DNA of 8,485 nucleotides from Bacillota bacterium (lineage in GTDB: Bacteria; Bacillota; Clostridia; Acetivibrionales; JAKOSZ01), in NCBI GenBank assembly GCA_029776555.1, contig JAKOSZ010000358.1, forward strand, positions 1-8,485, written 5' to 3'. The translations under genes and the position numbers were made by a program. Every line of letters starts with the position of its first letter. Position 1 is the stretch's first letter. The notes below the pieces were generated by a model. That model did not search any database and was not told the DNA's origin. It was given only the letters and a program-made list of their open reading frames with translations. This document shows, one piece after another, positions 1-4,589 of the stretch.

Positions 1-826
1 CTTCGTAAAGGTCATTCACATCTTCCTCGTTCAATTTCTCCGCCCGCTGGGTTAAGGTCAGCCTGGATACCCTGAAGTGGTCCACCAGGGGCTTGCCTCC
101 TATGGAAACCACAAAATGCTTGTCCTCTCTGCCGTCAGGAAGCTTACCCACCACCACCTCGACGGCTTCCACATTGACTATTTTAGAAAGCCTGTCTACC
201 ATCACGGCCCTCTGGTCCCTCAAATCGTTGGCCACGTCACCTGTGAGTTCGGCCATGTATATCTGCCTGTTCAGCTCCTGTATGCTCCTGGCAAGGGAGT
301 TTACCTCCTCAACCTTTGCCCTGATCCTGTAGTTTAAATCCTGCTGGAGTTTTTCCAGGTGGGCGGCTGTGCTGTTGAAATACTTGGCCAGCGTCAAGCC
401 GGTTTGCCACACCAGTGCCCTTGCCGCCTCGCTTGCCGGGTCCTTGGAAAGCTCCTGCAGGGCGTTGTAGAACTGGTTCATTACGGTGGTAAAACCGCTG
501 TCCGAAGGCTCATTAAACACGGCTTCCATATCGCCGAGGAGCTCTTTTCTGGCCGCCCAGTGGCCGCTTGCCGCCGCCTCACTCCAATACTTGTAGTCAA
601 GGTATTCGTCCCTGACCCTGTTTACGGACAGTACCTCCACACCGGTCCCTATCATTCCTCTCCCGTCATAGGTTGCCATAGGCTGGGCGGCAGACTGTAC
701 CGCCTGTTGCCTGGAAAACCCCGGAGTGTTCACATTGTTCAGGTTATGGTTGACTATGTCCAGTCCCTTCTGGGCCGCATAAAGACCTCTCAATGCCAAA
801 TTAAGGCCAAAGAAACTGCCTCTCAC
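1..826 (-). CDS. flgK: Flagellar hook-associated protein FlgK, second tandem copy (C-terminus beyond window)
   Basis: FlgK (HAP1) is the exported junction protein that joins the flagellar hook to the filament. I translated this frame by hand from a GTG start at 826; it stays open for 275 codons to the left edge, so the C-terminal half is missing. The N-terminus has the FlgK pattern (SFFGLNLALRGLYAAQKGL), with the axial-protein motif HNLNNVNTPGFSRQQ at residues 27-41. The region 110-215 is helical and FlgK-like, including QELSKDP and DVANDLRDQRAVMVDRLSKI. The GTG start is supported by a GGAGGTGAT ribosome binding site ending 5 bases upstream. No in-frame ATG fits the conserved N-terminus. It lies 6 bases after the preceding flgK and is probably translationally coupled to it. 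It is clearly diverged from that copy, so this is an old duplication. It could be an FlgK-like paralogue with a specialised role; family confidence is high. Confidence 0.93.
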   Translation of the reverse strand, partial: MRGSFFGLNLALRGLYAAQKGLDIVNHNLNNVNTPGFSRQQAVQSAAQPMATYDGRGMIGTGVEVLSVNRVRDEYLDYKYWSEAAASGHWAARKELLGDMEAVFNEPSDSGFTTVMNQFYNALQELSKDPASEAARALVWQTGLTLAKYFNSTAAHLEKLQQDLNYRIRAKVEEVNSLARSIQELNRQIYMAELTGDVANDLRDQRAVMVDRLSKIVNVEAVEVVVGKLPDGREDKHFVVSIGGKPLVDHFRVSRLTLTQRAEKLNEEDVNDLYE

Positions 827-831
827 CCGTC

Positions 832-840
832 ATCACCTCC
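832..840 (-). promoter_or_regulatory. Ribosome binding site of the second flgK, overlapping the stop codon of the first
   Basis: The minus strand reads GGAGGTGAT, a full-length match to the anti-Shine-Dalgarno sequence, followed by 5 bases and the GTG start at 826. The TGA stop of the upstream flgK (833-835) lies within this site. Ribosomes terminating on the first gene therefore sit on the initiation site of the second, which suggests coupled translation. It also decides the GTG start, which an ATG-only search misses. Confidence 0.85.
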
Positions 841-2254
841 CAGACAAGCCCATTCTTTCAATCACCGTCTCCAGCATCTCATCAATGACATTAAGAACTC
901 TGGCTGACGCGTCATATGCAAACTTAAACTTCATCATGTTGCCCATTTCCTCATCCAAAGATACGCCCATTATGCTTTGCCTTGAGGAATCGGCGGAATT
1001 GACCAGTTTTTGCTGGTTGTTAAATATGATTTCAGCCTCGGACCCGCCATTTCCCACCCAGCTTATGATAGAGAAATAGTACTCGTCCAGGCTTAAAATG
1101 TTGGCCCCTTCGCTTATTATGGGCTTATGCCTCAAGTTTGCGATCTCACGGGCTATCTCGTTGTCCCCGATGGCCCCGGATTTGGACGCCGCTATGTTTT
1201 CCTCATGGACCAGGTTGTCGTGAAGCTTTAAATTCTTCATGCTGAAGGGAGCCGACGGATTGATTTTGTCAAAGAAGTCCTGGTTTCCGGGCGGGGTGCC
1301 GCCTAAAACCGCGCCGCTCCTATGGATGGCATTTACCTCCTCGGCCAATGCGGCCACGTACCTGTCCAGCTTGTCCTTTAATTCCTTTAGGACCACGTCC
1401 CTTGAATCCAGCAGCCCTTTTAAGGCGCCGCTCTTTAACGGAAGCTCCGTGCCTCCTTCCACCTTGGGCACGGAAAATATGTCTCCCGGGTGCCTCTCTT
1501 CGGGATACAGTTTCATGGTCTTACCCCTGTTGACCAGAAAATACCCGCCCGTGGTAACAAACAATTGTCCGTCCTGGGTTTCCGTAACCTCTACATTGAT
1601 AAGTTTTGAAAGCTGATCTACCAGGTAGTTCCTCCTGTCCCGGTAGTCGTTGGCCTTATCCCCTATCACCTCTCCGGCGGATATTTCCATGTTGAGCTCG
1701 GCTATTTCTTCTATAATGGAATTAATCCGGAGTATACAGTTGATGACTTCGCTGTTCAAATCCTTCTGCAGCTTGTCCAGCTGATAGCCCAGGTGGTTTA
1801 TATGTTCTACTAGGTTTTGAGCCTTCTGGCGCACCACCGCTCTGACAGTAAGGCTCTCCGGCTCTTTGGAGAGTTCCTGCCAGCTATCCCAGAACTCGTT
1901 CATGGTCGCCTGCAGTCCCGCTTCCATGGGATCGCTCAGGATGGCCTGTATGTCAAGGTAAGTCTTGTAAGAAGCCTCCCAGTAGCCCAGGGAGGTGTTT
2001 TCCCTCCTGTATATGCTGTCTAAGTACAGGAACCTTATCTGTCTTATCTCCTGAATGCTGGCCCCATGCCCTATCTGCCATAAGGAGGCCGGCCCGGGTA
2101 CGTTTTTGTAATGGTTGTCGCCAATCATGGCCTGCTGCCTGGCGTATCCCGGGGTGTTTACATTGGCTATGTTATGGCCTGTGACATAAAGGCCCCGTTC
2201 GCTTACAATAATTCCTGTTCTGGCTATTTCGAAGCTGGAAAAACCTCCCGCCAT
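833..2254 (-). CDS. flgK: Flagellar hook-associated protein FlgK, first tandem copy
   Basis: Hook-filament junction protein (HAP1), exported by the flagellar type III system. The product has 473 residues, a little shorter than the roughly 500 or more usual for FlgK. Residues 27-41 hold the conserved axial motif HNIANVNTPGYARQQ. A helical region follows (about 110-220; QELSKEP, DKANDYRDRRNYLVDQLSKL). The middle part has typical FlgK segments (GALKGLLDSRD, AEEVNAIHRSG, QDFFDK; about 275-335). The C-terminal coiled-coil motif begins at 430 (GVSLDEEMGNMMKFKFAYDA) and ends at DEMLETVIERMG. Both helical ends needed for packing into the axial structure are present, so the gene is intact. ATG 2254 is preceded by GGAGGGG with a 5-base gap. 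The gene has its own sigma-28 type promoter at 2346-2372 and is separated from flgN by a terminator. The N-terminus (MAGGFSSFEIARTG) is less canonical than that of the second copy. Confidence 0.96.
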   Translation of the reverse strand: MAGGFSSFEIARTGIIVSERGLYVTGHNIANVNTPGYARQQAMIGDNHYKNVPGPASLWQIGHGASIQEIRQIRFLYLDSIYRRENTSLGYWEASYKTYLDIQAILSDPMEAGLQATMNEFWDSWQELSKEPESLTVRAVVRQKAQNLVEHINHLGYQLDKLQKDLNSEVINCILRINSIIEEIAELNMEISAGEVIGDKANDYRDRRNYLVDQLSKLINVEVTETQDGQLFVTTGGYFLVNRGKTMKLYPEERHPGDIFSVPKVEGGTELPLKSGALKGLLDSRDVVLKELKDKLDRYVAALAEEVNAIHRSGAVLGGTPPGNQDFFDKINPSAPFSMKNLKLHDNLVHEENIAASKSGAIGDNEIAREIANLRHKPIISEGANILSLDEYYFSIISWVGNGGSEAEIIFNNQQKLVNSADSSRQSIMGVSLDEEMGNMMKFKFAYDASARVLNVIDEMLETVIERMGLSGR

Positions 2255-2324
2255 TCTTTCCCCTCCAAATTAAAGCGTTAGAGAGCAGCAAGCCTGCCTC
2301 TTCCAAGCATCTTCTTTACAATGA

Positions 2325-2339
2325 AGAGAAACTTTCTCT
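2325..2339 (-). other. Stem-loop at the 5' end of the flgK transcript
   Basis: The minus strand reads AGAGAAAGTTTCTCT, a perfect inverted repeat able to form a 6-bp stem with a 3-base loop. It begins about where transcription from the sigma-28 promoter should start (near 2339). A hairpin at the very 5' end could protect the mRNA, but this is inference, and the low GC content of the stem limits its stability. Confidence 0.4.
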
Positions 2340-2345
2340 CTCTTT

Positions 2346-2372
2346 TTATCGGCACCGGAACAAAAAACTTAA
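2346..2372 (-). promoter_or_regulatory. Sigma-28 (SigD/FliA) promoter for the flgK pair
   Basis: The minus strand carries TTAAGTTT (2372-2365), an 11-base spacer, then GCCGATAA (2353-2346). The known FliA consensus is TAAAGTTT-N11-GCCGATAA, so the -10 element is exact, the spacing is exact and only one base of the -35 element differs. Transcription should begin near 2339, leaving a leader of about 85 bases before ATG 2254. Placement just after the flgN terminator makes flgK a separate late (class III) unit. Confidence 0.88.
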
Positions 2373-2398
2373 CCTGCTCCTTAGGCCGTCCGAGTCGG

Positions 2399-2456
2399 AA
2401 AACAAAACAAAAGGGAAGGCAGCGAATAAACCTTTAAGGTTACTCACTTCCTTCCC
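2399..2456 (-). terminator. Intrinsic terminator of the flgM-flgN transcript
   Basis: On the minus strand GGGAAGG (2456-2450) pairs with CCTTCCC (2419-2413). The inner arm (AGTGAGTAACC with GGTTTATTCGCT) extends the stem with a few G-U pairs and bulges. The hairpin is followed by TTTTGTTTTGTTTT. It starts 21 bases after the flgN stop codon. A long stem plus a T-rich tail is a textbook rho-independent terminator. Confidence 0.88.
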
Positions 2457-2477
2457 GCTTCTTTCCACGTCCCGTTT

Positions 2478-2999
2478 CTACAGTTTAACGTCGAAGAGGC
2501 TGCGCTTTTTGCTATCCTCCGTCTTCCCTGTCTTCCCGTAATTTTCCAAACCTGAGTCCACGCCGGCCAGAAGGTTCAGTGAAAAGTCGATGTAGTCAAG
2601 GGAATTTTGAATCAGTTTGGAGTTTAACCCGTTAATTTCCTTAAGCTCATTCAGCACTTTGAGCATGCGCTCCTGGCAGCTTTTAAGCTTGCCCGCCCCG
2701 TCTTCCCCCAGCGCCCCAATCAGTGATGAAATGTTAACTTCCGAGGAATTGATGCCCAGAGCGGCAGCGATTTCTGCCAGCGATTCTTCCCTTTTCTTTT
2801 CCAGTTTCGATATCTTAAGAAGAAGGGTTTGCTCGAGCTTCACCAGTTTCTCCAGCTCCGCCACTTTCCCCTGGATAACTAGGTCAGTCTTACTCTTGGA
2901 AAGGGCAAGCATGTCTTCATATACCTTCATTTCCTGCTCCAGCGTCTCAACGAGCCTGTCCACAGCTTTCTCATCCAAAACATCCACCCCCGCTAACAC
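2478..2999 (-). CDS. flgN: Flagellar export chaperone FlgN
   Basis: FlgN is a cytoplasmic chaperone that binds the C-termini of FlgK and FlgL and delivers them to the flagellar export gate. The product has up to 173 residues, is rich in Lys, Glu and Leu, and is almost entirely helical. Long coiled-coil stretches cover about residues 12-75 (LVETLEQEMKVYEDMLALSK, VAELEKLVKLEQTLLLKI) and 105-150, as in the FlgN/YvyG family. Sequence similarity within this family is low, so the call rests on helical pattern, size and position between flgM and flgK. The start is uncertain. GTG 2999 has a poor ribosome binding site, whereas TTG 2978 follows GGGGGTGG with about 5 bases of spacing and would give a 166-residue protein starting MDEKAVDRLVE. 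The gene is followed by a strong terminator, so it probably ends the flgM-flgN unit. Confidence 0.88.
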   Translation of the reverse strand: MLAGVDVLDEKAVDRLVETLEQEMKVYEDMLALSKSKTDLVIQGKVAELEKLVKLEQTLLLKISKLEKKREESLAEIAAALGINSSEVNISSLIGALGEDGAGKLKSCQERMLKVLNELKEINGLNSKLIQNSLDYIDFSLNLLAGVDSGLENYGKTGKTEDSKKRSLFDVKL

Positions 3000-3025
3000 A
3001 ACCCCAGAAAAAACTTAAAGTGTGA

Positions 3026-3056
3026 CCTTCCTACCCTGAACTCTGGACCAGGAAGG
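3026..3056 (-). other. Stem-loop between flgM and flgN
   Basis: CCTTCCT (3056-3050) can pair with AGGAAGG (3032-3026) in a 7-bp stem with a 17-base loop, beginning 3 bases after the flgM stop codon. A T-run lies 10 or more bases further on, too far for a standard terminator. It may be a partial attenuator or a processing or stability element that sets the FlgM to FlgN ratio; this is inference. Confidence 0.4.
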
Positions 3057-3059
3057 GGG

Positions 3060-3347
3060 TTACACCTTAAAATCTATAACCGACCTTATTATTTTCTCGG
3101 CAATTTCCCCGGAATCCACACGGTAATTCCCCGACTCCAGCCTGCGGCTCAACTCATCGACCTTGTCGGCGCGGACATCCGGCGCCTTCTTTAAAGCCAT
3201 TAACACTTCCTGAAAGTCTTTTGCCTGACTGGATATTGAAATGGCATCCTTTCCGGTTTTTACCCCGCTTAAATTTTCATATCTCCTGACGCCGCTTATT
3301 TTGTTGTTCACGCCAAGCACTTTTGGTATTTCTCCCGGTATCTTCAT
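3060..3347 (-). CDS. flgM: Anti-sigma-28 factor FlgM
   Basis: FlgM binds sigma-28 (SigD/FliA) and blocks late flagellar genes until the hook is finished, when FlgM is exported. With the ATG at 3347 the protein has 95 residues, the usual family size (about 90-100), and starts MKI as in Bacillus FlgM. The N-terminal half is low in structure. A DAISISSQAKDFQ segment (34-46) precedes the sigma-binding C-terminal helices, with KVDELSRRLESGNYRVDSGE at 62-81 and IAEKIIRSV at 82-90, the family signature. An upstream in-frame TTG (3356) would add three residues. It sits right against the GAGGTGAT ribosome binding site, so I prefer the ATG, although its spacing is slightly long. A sigma-28 type promoter lies about 90 bases upstream, consistent with feedback control of flgM by the sigma factor it inhibits. 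Confidence 0.94.
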   Translation of the reverse strand: MKIPGEIPKVLGVNNKISGVRRYENLSGVKTGKDAISISSQAKDFQEVLMALKKAPDVRADKVDELSRRLESGNYRVDSGEIAEKIIRSVIDFKV

Positions 3348-3436
3348 ATGCCGCAAATCACCTCAATACAGAACAATACTTAAAGCTTAACGCTTTACTT
3401 TCACTTTTAAAACACAAAAAAACAAACCCATATATA

Positions 3437-3463
3437 ATATCGTTACCTTTGTCTAAATATTTA
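3437..3463 (-). promoter_or_regulatory. Probable sigma-28 (SigD-type) promoter for flgM
   Basis: The minus strand reads TAAA (3463-3460), 15 bases, then AACGATAT (3444-3437). The Bacillus SigD consensus is TAAA, about 15 bases, GCCGATAT, so 10 of 12 positions agree and the spacing matches the flgK promoter in this window. It lies in the AT-rich gap between yvyF and flgM (3348-3493). Transcription would start near 3430. The rest of the gap shows no hairpin terminator after yvyF, so read-through from upstream remains possible. Confidence 0.6.
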
Positions 3464-3493
3464 TATAATATTGACATTTAATTATTTCCTTAT

Positions 3494-3913
3494 TTATTTG
3501 TCCTTTTTTAAATACCTGAGGAAAACCTGTTCTCTCTTTTCCCTGTCCCGGGCAAGCTCCGAGCTTATGCTGTCGGCCGCCACCCTCAGCTTCTTTTCAA
3601 TCTCCTTGCTGCATTCGTCGCAGTAGCGTCCGGTCCTGATGGCCTTACCGCACACCTCACATTCCAGGAAGACGTTCCCCCCGGTATTGGTTATCTCAAG
3701 GCGCCCCTCCTTTAAGAAGAACTTAATCTTCTCCACGCTTAAGTCCAAAGCAGTGGCAACCTCGGACAGCGTAGCTCCGGGATTTTCGTACAGGTATTCC
3801 TTGACCCTCTTAAAATCCTCTTCATCCTTGTCTTTGCATGCCTGGCACAGGGGCACCCCGCCAAGATAGTAAAAAACGGCCCCGCATCTCTTGCAGTTCC
3901 TCACCTCAGCCAT
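3494..3913 (-). CDS. yvyF: YvyF-type flagellar operon zinc-ribbon protein (TIGR03826-like)
   Basis: A 139-residue protein of the YvyF family, found next to flgM in Firmicutes; its biochemical role is not known to me. It has an N-terminal zinc-ribbon with CxxC pairs at Cys7/Cys10 and Cys23/Cys26. A helix-turn-helix-like segment follows at about 46-72 (GATLSEVATALDLSVEKIKF then FLKEGRL). A second CxxC pair set comes at Cys85/Cys88 and Cys98/Cys101, and a charged helical tail (102-139) ends the protein. This layout suggests a DNA- or protein-binding regulator or adaptor. The ATG at 3913 is chosen because AGGAGGG lies 6 bases upstream; an ATG at 3946 would add 11 unrelated residues and has no good site. 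The start overlaps the end of comFC by 8 bases, so translation is probably coupled. An AT-rich gap follows before flgM. Confidence 0.88.
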   Translation of the reverse strand: MAEVRNCKRCGAVFYYLGGVPLCQACKDKDEEDFKRVKEYLYENPGATLSEVATALDLSVEKIKFFLKEGRLEITNTGGNVFLECEVCGKAIRTGRYCDECSKEIEKKLRVAADSISSELARDREKREQVFLRYLKKDK

Positions 3914-4589
3914 TTTCAACCCTCCTTCCGGTAGCCAAAACCACACCGATAATCCGGCGAACTCCTGCCTCTTTCAATACCCTTCCGCACTCACCCATGG
4001 TAGCTCCTGTGGTAATTATATCGTCAACCAATATGATGCTTTTACCCTTAACCCTTTCAGGCCGCCTGACCTCAAAAACCCCCGCCACGTTCCGGTACCT
4101 CTCCTCCCTTGTCATGCCGCTCTGGCTGTCGGTGTTTCTAGTCTTTACGAGGAGAGAAGCGTCAAAGGGTATCTCCAATTGCCGGCTCAAAGCTTTTGCA
4201 ATAAGCAGGGACTGGTTATATCCCCTTTTCAGCTGCCTGTCCGTATGCAAGGGAACACATGTTATTATATCAATTTTTTTACGGTCTGTCACCGTCCTTA
4301 CCCTGTCGGCCGCCAGCTGGGCCAGTGCCCTGTAGTATGAGGGCTTGCCGTGAAACTTAAACCTCACCAGGGCATCCCTTATCATGCCCGTGTATTCGCA
4401 GGCACATATTACGCTGTCGCAGTAACCCCTGTAAGGAGAAAAGGGGTCTTCCTTTAAGCAGGGGTCTTCCAGGTAGGGTATCAGGCTGTTGCACTTCCCG
4501 CAGATTTCAACCCTTGTCTCCGGCCCCATTACAGCCCCGCAGAATATGCACTTCGGAGGGAACAGCAGGTTCAGCAGCAGCTCAAACAT
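3906..4589 (-). CDS. comFC: ComF family phosphoribosyltransferase-like protein (ComFC)
   Basis: ComFC is required for DNA uptake in competent bacteria and has a type I phosphoribosyltransferase fold; its substrate is unsettled. From ATG 4589 the product has 227 residues, the normal size. It has a four-cysteine zinc ribbon at Cys14/17 and Cys30/33 (CIFC, CGKC), the family motif KRGYNQS at about 121-127, and the PRPP-binding loop LVDDIITTGAT at 187-197, with both Asp residues and the TTGAT turn intact. An in-frame ATG at 4619 would add ten residues lying wholly inside recD2 coding sequence and unlike the family, so it is rejected. The chosen start overlaps the recD2 end by 8 bases (ATG inside the last codons), and the 3' end overlaps yvyF, indicating an operon. 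The helicase gene comFA, the usual upstream partner in Bacillus, is absent; recD2 takes that place. Confidence 0.95.
   Translation of the reverse strand: MFELLLNLLFPPKCIFCGAVMGPETRVEICGKCNSLIPYLEDPCLKEDPFSPYRGYCDSVICACEYTGMIRDALVRFKFHGKPSYYRALAQLAADRVRTVTDRKKIDIITCVPLHTDRQLKRGYNQSLLIAKALSRQLEIPFDASLLVKTRNTDSQSGMTREERYRNVAGVFEVRRPERVKGKSIILVDDIITTGATMGECGRVLKEAGVRRIIGVVLATGRRVENG
4018..4044 (-). promoter_or_regulatory. Possible intragenic sigma-28 promoter inside comFC, upstream of yvyF
   Basis: The minus strand shows TAAA (4044-4041), 15 bases, then GACGATAT (4025-4018), an 11 of 12 match to the SigD consensus with the same spacing as the flgM and flgK promoters. It would start transcription about 98 bases upstream of yvyF. 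The sequence also encodes the conserved VDDII loop of ComFC, so part of the match is forced by the protein and it may be coincidence. Confidence 0.35.

Noticed and set aside
359..907. Plus-strand open frame of 182 codons at the left end
   Set aside because: It is antisense to the two flgK genes, which match their family in detail, and its composition is that of a shadow frame.
3471..3500. TTGACA on the plus strand at 3471, a perfect -35 box
   Set aside because: No acceptable -10 box follows at 16-18 bases, and it would drive antisense transcription into yvyF. The gap is very AT-rich, so such matches are expected.
3931..3951. ACCGATAA on the plus strand near 3944, resembling a sigma-28 -10 element
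   Set aside because: No matching -35 element at the right distance, and the direction is antisense to all genes here.
3838..4340. Two plus-strand open frames of about 150-165 codons across comFC and yvyF
   Set aside because: They lie opposite two well-supported genes, have no ribosome binding site and show no recognisable protein features.
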